64,000 bases of DNA, from positions 1-64,000 of the forward strand of contig NZ_JACZFR010000029.1 of NCBI RefSeq assembly GCF_014904815.1, in the 5' to 3' direction. This document shows, piece after piece, positions 1 to 8,047 of this stretch. The translations under genes were made by a program, and so were the position numbers. Under the pieces are notes generated by a model. That model was not told the origin of the DNA. It was given only the letters and a program-made list of their open reading frames with translations, and made no database searches. Numbering within the stretch: the stretch's first letter is position 1; each line of letters opens with the position of its first letter. Source of the stretch: Microbulbifer taiwanensis. GTDB taxonomy: Bacteria > Pseudomonadota > Gammaproteobacteria > Pseudomonadales > Cellvibrionaceae.

Positions 1-1
1 G

Positions 2-64
2 CAAAAGAGCCCAGAGCGGGTCAGAAAATATTTCAAACACGAGAAAATCCGCTATGCAGCGTGA
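2..64 (+). CDS. possible C-terminal end of an upstream gene (partial)
   Basis: The second frame is open from the window edge to a TGA at 62-64 and gives a basic, protein-like tail ending RVRKYFKHEKIRYAA. The gene would enter from the left and might share a transcript with the two oxygenase genes that follow. Only about 20 residues are visible, so no family can be assigned and the reading frame could be fortuitous. Confidence 0.3.
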   Translation, partial: QKSPERVRKYFKHEKIRYAA

Positions 65-191
65 GCGAAATATACTATTGCCGGGTTAATAACAGTGTAA
101 TATTTCTTTACTAACAATCGGATCGGTACTAAAAGTATCCATCACGGCATAGGTTCTTAACCAGAAAAAATGTAGCTTGTGTGAAATTGGC

Positions 192-1190
192 ATGGACACA
201 ATTGATCTGTTTCGTGATGAAAAAGATGAAATAGTTAAAATTATCAAGGATCTTGATAAGAAGTATGGCAGCGCGTCAAGCCAGAACTTTGTGCAGAATG
301 CGCCCCTGCATGCTATGGAGCTCCCTCGTCGCGTGCGGGCTTCCCTGGCCCCCTTGAAATATGATGAAGAGCACGCTGGAATCACCATCTGCCGGGGGTT
401 TCCTGTCGACCTGAAGACCAATACACCAGATGGATGGGATTATCCTCAGTCCTATTTCCCTGCGATCCCCCTTGATTATTTCGCAGTCCTACTTGGCAGC
501 ATCGTGGGGGAAGCCTTTGGTTGGTCCACCCAGCAGAATGGTAAACTGATCCATGACATCATTCCGATGCGAGGCAAGGAGAACCAACAACTAAGCACGG
601 GCAGTGCCAGTGAACTCCTCCTGCATACCGAGGATGCGTTCCATGAGTATCGCGGGGAGTACATCTGTTTCTATTGCTTGCGCAACCCGGAGCGAGTGCA
701 GTCGATATTCGCCACGATCCGCGACATACAGCTTCCCGATCATATCTTGGACACTCTATTTGAAAACCGCTTTTTCATCGCACCGGATGACTCGCATTTG
801 GATCTCGCTCAGAGAGTCGATGCCGCCAGCGAAACCTATCATAGGGACCTGATGGAGGATGAAAATCGATTTTCCCTTCTGTACGGTAATATTAGATTCC
901 CCTACCTGCGCTTCGACCCTGCCTATACGATTGCACCCAGCGACGACCAGGAGGCTGCCAACTGCTATGTTTTCCTGAGGCAGCAAGTCGAGCGCAATGT
1001 CCATAAGGTAGAACTACGCCCAGGGGATGTCTGTCTTATCGACAACCGCAAGGTAGTTCACGGAAGAGCCGCTTTTAAAGCGAACTACAACGGCAAGGGC
1101 CGGTGGATGAAGAGAATCAATATATCCTCAAATTTGCGACGATCTGCGTTCCTGCGCAGCTCTGACATGCTTCGGGTGATAGGGACATGA
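192..1190 (+). CDS. Fe(II)/2-oxoglutarate-dependent oxygenase, arginine/asparagine beta-hydroxylase-like (clavaminate synthase-like fold)
   Basis: Probable non-haem iron dioxygenase of 332 residues that would hydroxylate the beta-carbon of an amino acid such as Arg, Asn or a relative, free or carrier-bound. The iron triad is visible as His145-x-Glu147 in HTEDAFHEYRGEY and a distal His290 in DNRKVVHGRAAF. Arg308 in RWMKRIN is placed to bind 2-oxoglutarate. The His-x-Glu form, in place of His-x-Asp, and the RWxKRxN tail are typical of the VioC/AsnO group (family knowledge). An upstream in-frame TTG at 177 exists, but the ATG at 192 is preferred. The gene lies 28 bp upstream of a paralogue on the same strand. 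No peptide synthetase or carrier protein is visible nearby, so the substrate is unknown. Confidence 0.85.
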   Translation: MDTIDLFRDEKDEIVKIIKDLDKKYGSASSQNFVQNAPLHAMELPRRVRASLAPLKYDEEHAGITICRGFPVDLKTNTPDGWDYPQSYFPAIPLDYFAVLLGSIVGEAFGWSTQQNGKLIHDIIPMRGKENQQLSTGSASELLLHTEDAFHEYRGEYICFYCLRNPERVQSIFATIRDIQLPDHILDTLFENRFFIAPDDSHLDLAQRVDAASETYHRDLMEDENRFSLLYGNIRFPYLRFDPAYTIAPSDDQEAANCYVFLRQQVERNVHKVELRPGDVCLIDNRKVVHGRAAFKANYNGKGRWMKRINISSNLRRSAFLRSSDMLRVIGT

Positions 1191-1218
1191 TGCATGCATT
1201 TCGAACAGGGAGACAGCA

Positions 1219-2199
1219 ATGCATTCCTTGCATTTTACTAAACAGAATTTGGTACAGACTCAAGACCTGATTCAGGTCGTTATGGAACAGTATGAAACCG
1301 CGGAGGATGGCGATTTTCTACGGGATGCGTATCTCTGGGCAGCCGATCTCCCCGACGAAGTCCGGCGCGTTACCACCGCCCTGAAAACGGATGAATACCA
1401 CGATGGTATCCTCCACCTTAAAGGATATCGATTCCGTCGCCCGCTACGTCCAACCCCGAGGAACTGGACCCTGCCTGAAAGCGGGTTACCAGACCAAGAA
1501 GCGGACTTCCTTGGCGTACTGCTATCTACCCTGTTGGGTGACGTATTCGGGTTCGAAACCCAGCAGGATGGGAAGTTGATCCACGACGTCATGCCCGTTA
1601 AAGGAATGGAGTTTGTTCAGTCAGGCAGCAGCAGCCTGGCCAATTTGAGCTACCATACGGAAGATGCCTTCCACCCTCATCGCGGAGAATTTCTCGTATT
1701 TTGCTATCTGCGCAATCCGAATCGCGTCGGCACTGAATTGGCCAGCATCCATCAGTTTGAACTCCCGGATTCAGTGCACAGAATTTTGACACAACCGAGG
1801 TTTTTTGTTGTACCGGACAATACACACAGTGTAGGGGAGGAATTCGGAGAAAGAACGCCGGTGTTATTCGGGCCAAGCGACCGCCCTTTCATCCGTTTCG
1901 ATCCAGATTTTACACATGCCTGCCATGGCGACAACGAGGCCGAAATGGCCCTTCAGGTGCTGGACAAGTCAATCAAGTCCGTCCTTTTTGAGGTGCCGGC
2001 CGAACCAGGAGATTTTCTTGTTATCGACAACTGCAAAGTTGTTCATGGTCGGCGTCCATTCCAAGCGAGGTTTGATCAGGAAGACCGCTGGCTTAAGCGC
2101 TTCAATATTAACCTCGACTTAAAGCGAGCCGCACCCTATCGGCGAGACATGAGGAGCCGCCTGCTATCCGCGGCGCCAGTGGGCCGAAACAGCGCATGA
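1219..2199 (+). CDS. second Fe(II)/2-oxoglutarate-dependent oxygenase, paralogue of the preceding gene
   Basis: 326-residue protein of the same clavaminate synthase-like family. The iron ligands appear as His146-x-Glu148 in YHTEDAFHPHRGEF and His276 in DNCKVVHGRRPF, with the 2-oxoglutarate-binding Arg294 in RWLKRFNIN. A good ribosome-binding site (AGGGAGA) precedes the ATG. It shares many aligned motifs with the upstream gene (TQQ-GKLIHD, HTEDAFH, YLRNP-RV, VVHGR-F) but differs in the lid region between the iron ligands. Tandem duplication followed by divergence therefore seems likely, and the two enzymes may hydroxylate different positions or substrates. They are probably one transcript. Confidence 0.85.
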   Translation: MHSLHFTKQNLVQTQDLIQVVMEQYETAEDGDFLRDAYLWAADLPDEVRRVTTALKTDEYHDGILHLKGYRFRRPLRPTPRNWTLPESGLPDQEADFLGVLLSTLLGDVFGFETQQDGKLIHDVMPVKGMEFVQSGSSSLANLSYHTEDAFHPHRGEFLVFCYLRNPNRVGTELASIHQFELPDSVHRILTQPRFFVVPDNTHSVGEEFGERTPVLFGPSDRPFIRFDPDFTHACHGDNEAEMALQVLDKSIKSVLFEVPAEPGDFLVIDNCKVVHGRRPFQARFDQEDRWLKRFNINLDLKRAAPYRRDMRSRLLSAAPVGRNSA

Positions 2200-2500
2200 C
2201 AAAGTCGAGTCCCTAACCTTTTGATGCGCCCCTAGCGGGTTTGATATCAATTGGACTAGTTCAGACTTGATCTGACAGTGACCGGTTTTTCAGAAGTTAT
2301 TCTGTCAGGTCAAGTCTGAACTACTACATATCACTATAGCCACTAGTAAGATCCGCTTGGGATTCTATTCATCCGGGCACCATCGCCGGCGCATCAACGG
2401 GGCATTTGAGGCTTATCTCCACTCTCTCGGCATGGTCCTGCAAGCGAGTTCAAACTGCTCGACACCGGTGAGTTGAGCGCAATCTAAATTCGCAAGCGCC
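2200..2500. other. gene-poor gap between the oxygenase pair and the KfrA-like gene
   Basis: About 300 bp without a convincing gene. It holds the 22-bp inverted repeat at 2257-2323, described separately. I see no protein-like open frame in the remainder (2324-2500) and no clear terminator for the KfrA-like gene, which ends here on the minus strand. Confidence 0.6.
2257..2323. repeat. 22-bp inverted repeat, IS-end-like
   Basis: The left arm 2257-2278 begins TAGTTCAGACTTG and the right arm 2302-2323 is its reverse complement with one mismatch in 22. The 23-bp spacer is too long for a compact intrinsic terminator, and no T-run follows. The arms look like terminal inverted repeats of an insertion sequence brought together, or of a very small non-autonomous element. 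It marks the border between the oxygenase pair and the KfrA/recombinase module. The element family is not identified. Confidence 0.6.
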
Positions 2501-3571
2501 TTAGGTTTCGTTTCTCGTCTCCACCAGGGAGTGCGTCAGTTGCTTGAACTGACCCTGGATTATGGCCTTTTCCTGCAGAATGGTTCGGTTCTCATCGGCC
2601 AGGGATACAAGCCGTTCCCTGGTTGAGCCCAGCTCCGACTCCACTTTGGCCAGTGACTGACGCAGCAGCTCAACTTCTTTGCCAGCGGCCACACTAGTGC
2701 TTTGCAGAGCGCTGATTCTTTCCCCCAGGGCACCGATTTCGGATTCCTTTTGAGACACCTGGTTCCGGTAGTCGGCGCTCGCCTGTCGGAGAGATTCCGC
2801 CTCTGCACTATGGATCGAGACCTGCTGCAGCAGCTGCTGCCTTTCAGCGCCCAGCTCTGCAATTGTAGCCTGATGCTGCTCGCACATCTGCTCCCGCTCG
2901 ACGAGTCTGCGGCCGGTTTCGGCAAGTTGCTCCGACAGGCGGGCAACCTGTCCCTGGAGCTGTTCGTTGGTCGAACGAAACTGATCCCGCTCCTGCTGGC
3001 GATCTTCCGCCGTGCGCAGCTGGAAATGCTCGAAGTGATCGCGCATATCGCGATTCTCCCGCTTCAGCTCTTGTTGCGCGGACTTCAGCTCAGCAATGCG
3101 GGCCATCCCGTCCTCTCGCTGAATCTCGCTTTTCGCCAGCGCTGCCAGCGATTCATCGCGCGCCTGTTTCAGCTGCCGATTCTCTTCCTCGGACGCCTCC
3201 AGTTTCTGGGAGAGGTCCCGCAGTTGCTTGAGCTGACTCGCGGCTATATCGCGCGCCTCTTTCAGCTCACAGCGCCATTTTTCTGCGGCAGCTTCCTGTT
3301 GCTCCCGCGCCTGCTCAATCTTTTGATCGGCTTCCTGCTGTACCCGTTCGCGCAAAGCGCGCAGGGCATCGATCAGATCTTTTGGCAAACCGTCGCTGTC
3401 CGCCGGATTGTCTGTTTCGGCACGCCATCGCTTTAGGAGGGGCGCAATGGTGCTCTTGCTCCCCGTGCCCAGATGGGCCCTTACCCGATCCACTGTCGGC
3501 TCCTCTCCGCGATTTTTGACCGCTTCCGCCGCCCGGACGATATCCAGGTAGGTTACTCCTGTACGCGCCAT
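2501..3571 (-). CDS. KfrA-like DNA-binding protein with long coiled coil
   Basis: 356 residues. The N-terminal 60 residues (starting MARTGVTYLDIVRAAEAV, with a helix-turn-helix-like GTGSKSTIAPLLKRW segment) match the KfrA N-terminal DNA-binding domain known from plasmid partition and regulatory proteins. Residues from about 75 to the end are almost continuous heptad-rich coiled coil (many Gln, Glu, Arg and Leu), as in KfrA, where the coil drives multimerisation. The ATG at 3571 is chosen over a longer frame because AAGGAG lies eight bases upstream. It is divergent from a tyrosine recombinase, and KfrA proteins commonly repress their own promoter. It may act as regulator or architectural partner of the recombinase. 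Confidence 0.8.
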   Translation of the reverse strand: MARTGVTYLDIVRAAEAVKNRGEEPTVDRVRAHLGTGSKSTIAPLLKRWRAETDNPADSDGLPKDLIDALRALRERVQQEADQKIEQAREQQEAAAEKWRCELKEARDIAASQLKQLRDLSQKLEASEEENRQLKQARDESLAALAKSEIQREDGMARIAELKSAQQELKRENRDMRDHFEHFQLRTAEDRQQERDQFRSTNEQLQGQVARLSEQLAETGRRLVEREQMCEQHQATIAELGAERQQLLQQVSIHSAEAESLRQASADYRNQVSQKESEIGALGERISALQSTSVAAGKEVELLRQSLAKVESELGSTRERLVSLADENRTILQEKAIIQGQFKQLTHSLVETRNET

Positions 3572-3765
3572 TCCCTGCTCCTTGTATTTTTCTGTAATGT
3601 AATACGTGATACGTAATATAACATTATTTGTTGTTTTAAAAGTACTTCTTGAGAACAAATTACTAACCTACGATAATCAAACTTATCGCAGGTTATATTT
3701 CACTCTTCCAATCTGCACACTCGACTCTCAGTACGAAATCCGGAAATCGGCGACGCACTTTCTCA
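3572..3765. promoter_or_regulatory. divergent promoter region of KfrA-like and recombinase genes
   Basis: 194 bp, AT-rich, between the two divergent genes. Near 3601-3625, on the KfrA side, there are two close copies of an ATACGT/ACGTAT-type motif (ATACGTGATACGT) that could be an operator. The stronger palindrome at 3664-3695 is listed separately. Confidence 0.45.
3664..3695. repeat. dif-like 13-6-13 palindrome, candidate recombination or operator site
   Basis: Left arm TAACCTACGATAA (3664-3676), six-base spacer TCAAAC (3677-3682) and right arm TTATCGCAGGTTA (3683-3695). The arms are inverted repeats with a single mismatch. Arms ending ATAA and beginning TTAT around a six-base centre are the layout of XerC/XerD dif core sites and other tyrosine-recombinase crossover sites (established knowledge). 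The site lies about 70 bp upstream of a tyrosine recombinase gene, so it may be that enzyme's core site. It could instead be an operator for the KfrA-like protein. Confidence 0.55.
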
Positions 3766-4764
3766 ATGGATAAAAAACACCCTTCACCAGAATCCCCGCA
3801 GCAACTCGGCGTATCACCGACAGGCGCACAGGCACTGCAATCCAGGGAAAGGGTTCAGCGGTATCTGCGCGAGGCGACATCAGACAGCACGCGCAGGGCC
3901 TACCGCTCAGCGATACGGCAGTTCGAGAAATGGGGAGGGAGGCTGCCCACAGACAGTGATCACATTGTTCGCTACCTGCTCGACAGGGCCGAATCAGTCA
4001 ACCCGCGCACACTGGACCTGCATCTCACCGCTATCGGCCAGTGGCACAAACTCCAGGGCATCGCCAATCCCGCAGATACCGCCCTGGTACAAAAAACCAT
4101 GACCGGTATCCGGCGTCTGCACGGCACGCCAAAACAAAAGGCCAAGGCCCTGCGACTGGAACATATCGCGGCCATGACCCGATATTTGCGCGCGCTGCCG
4201 CAAAGCAGGAAGAATCTGCGGGATCTGGCCCTGGTGCTGACGGCCTATTTTGGCGCCTTCCGGCGCAGTGAACTGGTGGCTATCCGGGTTGCCGATCTGA
4301 CCTGGGAAGATGAGGGCCTGATCGTCCGCCTGCCGAAGTCCAAGACCGACCAGGGCGGAGAGGGGCTGATGCGCGCCCTGCCCTACGGCGACGCACCCGT
4401 CTGCCCCGCCACAGCGCTCAGGCAGTGGCTGGAGGCGGCGGCGATCAGCGAAGGGCCGGTGTTTCGCGCCATCAATCGCTGGGATCAGGTCCGCCCGGGA
4501 CAACTGAACCCGGGCGCCGTGAACGATCTGCTGAAGAAACTTGGCAGCGAGTGCAATTTCGACTTCGTCGCCAGTTTGAGCAGCCACAGCTTCCGGCGCG
4601 GCATGTCGACGAGTGCCGCACGCGAGAAGGTCGAGTTTGAACTGATCAAGATGCAGGGCGGGTGGAAAAGCGATGCCACCGTGTGGGAATACATCGAGGA
4701 GGGACAGCGGCTGACGGACAATGCCGCCATAGTGCTGATGGAAAAAATGGCGCGCCTGGTATGA
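3766..4764 (+). CDS. tyrosine-type site-specific recombinase (phage integrase family)
   Basis: 332 residues. The N-terminal core-binding SAM-like domain spans roughly 25-115 and the catalytic domain 130-325. Catalytic residues are visible: Arg166 in FGAFRRSEL, Lys193 in PKSKTDQ, His274-x-x-Arg277 in SSHSFRRG, Trp300 in GGWKSDA (Trp replaces the second His, as in Cre) and nucleophile Tyr309 in VWEYIE. The gene is complete, so the enzyme may be active. It is divergent from a KfrA-like gene across a dif-like palindrome. There are no flanking tRNA, excisionase or phage genes, so this is not an ordinary prophage integrase. Confidence 0.9.
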   Translation: MDKKHPSPESPQQLGVSPTGAQALQSRERVQRYLREATSDSTRRAYRSAIRQFEKWGGRLPTDSDHIVRYLLDRAESVNPRTLDLHLTAIGQWHKLQGIANPADTALVQKTMTGIRRLHGTPKQKAKALRLEHIAAMTRYLRALPQSRKNLRDLALVLTAYFGAFRRSELVAIRVADLTWEDEGLIVRLPKSKTDQGGEGLMRALPYGDAPVCPATALRQWLEAAAISEGPVFRAINRWDQVRPGQLNPGAVNDLLKKLGSECNFDFVASLSSHSFRRGMSTSAAREKVEFELIKMQGGWKSDATVWEYIEEGQRLTDNAAIVLMEKMARLV

Positions 4765-4798
4765 CCGCTGTTCCGCGAGGTGTACACCCAGGTTGCCG

Positions 4799-6439
4799 CT
4801 ACAATTTGCGCGACAGCTCGAGAATTTCCCGGTTGAGGATACGGTCGTTGTCACTGTAATTGACCTGCACATCAATCAGGTGCACGCCACCCTCCGCGCA
4901 ACACTGTTCGATCAACGGTTTCAACTCGGTAGTGGCACCGATACGGTGGCCGTGCGCACCATAAGATCTTGCATAGGCAACGAAATCCGGATTGCTGAAA
5001 TCCAGGCCGAAATCGTGGAAGTCCATCTGCTTCTGCTTCCACTTGATCATGCCGTAGCCATCGTCGCGCAACAGCAGGATCACCAGGTCCATCTTGAGGC
5101 GTACGGCTGTCTCCAGTTCCTGGGAGTTCATCATAAAACCGCCGTCGCCACAGATCGCCAGCACCTTGCGCTGCGGGTAGACCAGCTTCGCCGCCATCGC
5201 CGACGGCAGGCCGGCGCCCATGGTCGCCAGGGCGTTGTCCAGTAGTACGGTGTTCGGCGCATGGGCCGGGTAATTGCGCGCGAACCAGATTTTGTACATA
5301 CCGTTGTCCAGCGCAATGATACCGTCGTCCGGCACCACATCGCGGACTTCCTTTACCAGCCGCTGCGGGCGAATCGGGAAGCTGTCGTCACCGCAGCCCT
5401 CGAAAATATGCCGGTGCAATGCATCGCGGATACGATGCGCATCGGCGAAGCTCCAGTGCTCCTGTGGTACCAGTTTTTCTTTCAGTTGCCACAGGCTGTT
5501 GGCGATATCGCCGACCACCTCAATCTGCGGGAAGTAGACCGGGTCGACACGGGCGGAATTAAAGTTGATATGTACCACTTCGGCGCCGCCGGGGCGCATA
5601 AAGAAGGGCGGCTTCTCCACCACGTCGTGGCCGACATTGATGATCAGGTCCGCCTGGTCTATGGCGCGGTGCACGAAGTCGCCGTCGGAAAGGGCCGTAT
5701 TGCCGATAAAGTGCGGGCCTGACTCGTCGATCACGCCCTTGCCCATCTGGGTGGTGACCGCGGGGATACCCAGTTTCTCGACAAATTCGCGCAGCATCTT
5801 GGCGGTGAGTTTGCGATTGGCGCCGGCACCGATCAGCAGCAGTGGTTTGCGCGCGCCGGCAATGGCTTCCGCCGCCTGGCGAATGGCTTTTTCTTCGGCG
5901 ATGGGCCTGCGGGTGTAACTCGGCTCCAACACCGGCATGGTCGAGTGCTCGTGAGCTATGTCTTCCGGCAGCTCCAGGTGAGTCGCACCGGGGCGCTCTT
6001 CCTCCGCCTGGCGAAAGGCCTCGCGCACATGGGCGGGAATATTGTCGCCGCTGACGATGGTTTTGGTGAACTTGGTCAGCGGCTGCATCATGTCGACGAT
6101 ATCGATGATCTGGAACTGACCCTGCTTGGAGCTTTTGATCGGCTTCTGGCCAGTCACCATCACCATCGGCATGGCCCCGAGTTGGGCGTAGGCGGCGGCG
6201 GTCACCAGGTTGGTAGCGCCCGGTCCCAGGGTCGACAGGCAAACACCGGAGTTGCCGGTCAGGCGACCGTAAGTGGCGGCCATAAAACCGGCCGCCTGCT
6301 CATGGCGGGTAACGATCAGTTTGATCTTCGAGCCGCGCAGGGACTCCAGCAGGTCCAGGTTTTCCTCGCCGGGAATGGCGAACACATATTCGACGCCCTC
6401 CGCTTCCAGCGCACGGACAAACAGATCGGATGCTTTCAT
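4799..6439 (-). CDS. acetolactate synthase large subunit-type ThDP enzyme
   Basis: 546-residue thiamine-diphosphate enzyme with the three usual domains: N-terminal PYR domain with catalytic Glu47 in TRHEQAAGF, central nucleotide-binding-like domain, and C-terminal PP domain with the GDG motif (ICGDGGFMMNSQELETA) and LLRDDGYGMIKWK. This fits acetolactate synthase, which condenses two pyruvates, or a close relative. The ATG at 6439 is chosen because GAGGAAG lies upstream; a longer frame to 6472 lacks this. No regulatory small subunit (IlvN/IlvH) gene is adjacent, so it is more likely a catabolic or specialised enzyme than the housekeeping IlvBN pair. A MocR-type regulator gene lies upstream on the same strand. 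Confidence 0.85.
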   Translation of the reverse strand: MKASDLFVRALEAEGVEYVFAIPGEENLDLLESLRGSKIKLIVTRHEQAAGFMAATYGRLTGNSGVCLSTLGPGATNLVTAAAYAQLGAMPMVMVTGQKPIKSSKQGQFQIIDIVDMMQPLTKFTKTIVSGDNIPAHVREAFRQAEEERPGATHLELPEDIAHEHSTMPVLEPSYTRRPIAEEKAIRQAAEAIAGARKPLLLIGAGANRKLTAKMLREFVEKLGIPAVTTQMGKGVIDESGPHFIGNTALSDGDFVHRAIDQADLIINVGHDVVEKPPFFMRPGGAEVVHINFNSARVDPVYFPQIEVVGDIANSLWQLKEKLVPQEHWSFADAHRIRDALHRHIFEGCGDDSFPIRPQRLVKEVRDVVPDDGIIALDNGMYKIWFARNYPAHAPNTVLLDNALATMGAGLPSAMAAKLVYPQRKVLAICGDGGFMMNSQELETAVRLKMDLVILLLRDDGYGMIKWKQKQMDFHDFGLDFSNPDFVAYARSYGAHGHRIGATTELKPLIEQCCAEGGVHLIDVQVNYSDNDRILNREILELSRKL

Positions 6440-6522
6440 TGGCGACTTCCTCGAGTTGACCGCCCCGCCCATAGGGGAAAGTTTCCATTAAAGACCAGGG
6501 CTTGGCCTGCTGCACGCCCGGG

Positions 6523-7929
6523 TCATTGTTGCAGCAACATCCCCGGCAGTCGATTCAGCGCCTGCACACGCGCCTCATGCCAGGGGTGTGCAAAGCTGAT
6601 GCGCAGGCAGTTCCTGAATTGGCCCGACGCGGAAAACAGGGGGCCGGGCGTCATCACAATGCCCTGCTTGAGCGCCTCGGGATAGGCCGCCAGTGTATCC
6701 ACTGTCTCCGGCAGCTCCACCCAGGCGGCCAGCCCGCCCTGCGGGGTGCTCGCCCTGGTGCTGCCGGGCCAGGCATGCAACAGCGCCAGCAGCTGGTCCC
6801 GCTGCTCGCGAAGCCTGTTGCGCTGGCGCCGCAGGTGGGCGGCAAAACTGCCGTCCGCGATAAACTCCGCCACACCCTGTTGAAGATAGCGGCTGCTGGC
6901 CAGTTGGGTTACCAGTTTCAGGTGCAGAATACGCGCATGCCAGCGGCCGCCGGACACCCATCCCAGCCTCAGGTCGCGGGACAGGCACTTCGAGAAAGAA
7001 CTGCAGAGAATCACCCGCTCATCCATGTCCAGTGCCTTGAGCGGGTCCGGTACCGGGCCAAGCGCCGTGTCGGCGTAGATATCGTCCTCGATCACCGCCA
7101 GGTCATGCTGCTCGGCCAGCGCCAGCAGTCGCTTCTTCGCCACATCACTCATCAAGGCTCCGGCGGGTGTCGCGAACGCCGGCGAGACGATACACGCCCT
7201 CACCTTCCAGCGTTGCAACACCGCTTCGAGTGCATCCAAATCCATCCCGCTCGCGCTGGAACTGGGCACCTCAACAACCTGCAGGTCCAGCTGTTCGATC
7301 AGCTGCATGGCGCCGTAAAAGCCGGGGGACTCGACAGCGACCACATCGCCGCGCTGGCAGGACGCCATCAGCGCCAGAAACAGCGCATGCTGGCAGCCCG
7401 AGGTGATACACAAGCGCTCCGGCTCTGGCCGGTAGCCCCGTCGCGACAGGTGCAGCGTCAGCTGTTCCCGCAGGCCCGGGTCACCGGCGGGATCGTCGTA
7501 ATACTGGAATGCATCGCCCTTCTGGCGCCTGAGCGAGCGCGCGATCGAGCGGTTCAATGCGACGATGCCCGATGGCAGGTCGCCGGCATCGAAATCCGGC
7601 AGCAGGTCGAAGGCGGCACTCCTGCGCATGATATCCAGCAGCAGATCACTGACTGTGACCGGCGCCGGCGCCGCCAACCGCGCGCGGCCCAGTGGCTGCT
7701 GCACTGTGGTCGCTTGCAAGCATACGAAATAGCCCGCCTTGGGGCGCGCCTCCAACAACCCCTGCGCCTCCAGTCTCTGCAAGGCATGCTGTACCGTCGC
7801 TTTTGATACCGCGTGTTCCCGGCACAGGGCGCGGATTGACGGCAGTCGCTCCCCCAGGCGCCAGCGTCTGTCCCTGATGCCCTGCAGCAACCAGGCTTCC
7901 AGCTTCTGGTAGCGAAAATCCGCGGCCAT
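6523..7929 (-). CDS. MocR-type (GntR/aminotransferase fusion) transcriptional regulator
   Basis: 468 residues. The N-terminal 70 residues form a GntR winged helix (ERLPSIRALCREHAVSKATVQHAL). The remainder is a class-I aminotransferase-like domain with the PLP-binding Lys314 in SSFSKCLSRDLRLGWV. MocR proteins use PLP, alone or with an amino-acid effector, as a signal. The start at 7929 has GGAGG seven bases upstream. It is divergent from ccoG and upstream of the acetolactate-synthase-type gene on the same strand, with about an 80-bp gap, so either could be its target. Confidence 0.88.
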   Translation of the reverse strand: MAADFRYQKLEAWLLQGIRDRRWRLGERLPSIRALCREHAVSKATVQHALQRLEAQGLLEARPKAGYFVCLQATTVQQPLGRARLAAPAPVTVSDLLLDIMRRSAAFDLLPDFDAGDLPSGIVALNRSIARSLRRQKGDAFQYYDDPAGDPGLREQLTLHLSRRGYRPEPERLCITSGCQHALFLALMASCQRGDVVAVESPGFYGAMQLIEQLDLQVVEVPSSSASGMDLDALEAVLQRWKVRACIVSPAFATPAGALMSDVAKKRLLALAEQHDLAVIEDDIYADTALGPVPDPLKALDMDERVILCSSFSKCLSRDLRLGWVSGGRWHARILHLKLVTQLASSRYLQQGVAEFIADGSFAAHLRRQRNRLREQRDQLLALLHAWPGSTRASTPQGGLAAWVELPETVDTLAAYPEALKQGIVMTPGPLFSASGQFRNCLRISFAHPWHEARVQALNRLPGMLLQQ

Positions 7930-8047
7930 CCATATACCTCCCCAGGGAATCAATCTGTACCTATTATATTTATTTTTTCTACACCTGACCCTATCGACGT
8001 TATCGGCGTAGCCTGCCCGCCGTCAGACTTCTAGCGGTACGACCAAA

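Noticed and set aside
2257-2323. intrinsic terminator of the oxygenase operon
   Set aside because: The loop is 23 bases and no T-run follows the stem on either strand.
3766-4764. prophage integrase
   Set aside because: No phage structural, lysis or excisionase genes and no tRNA attachment site nearby.
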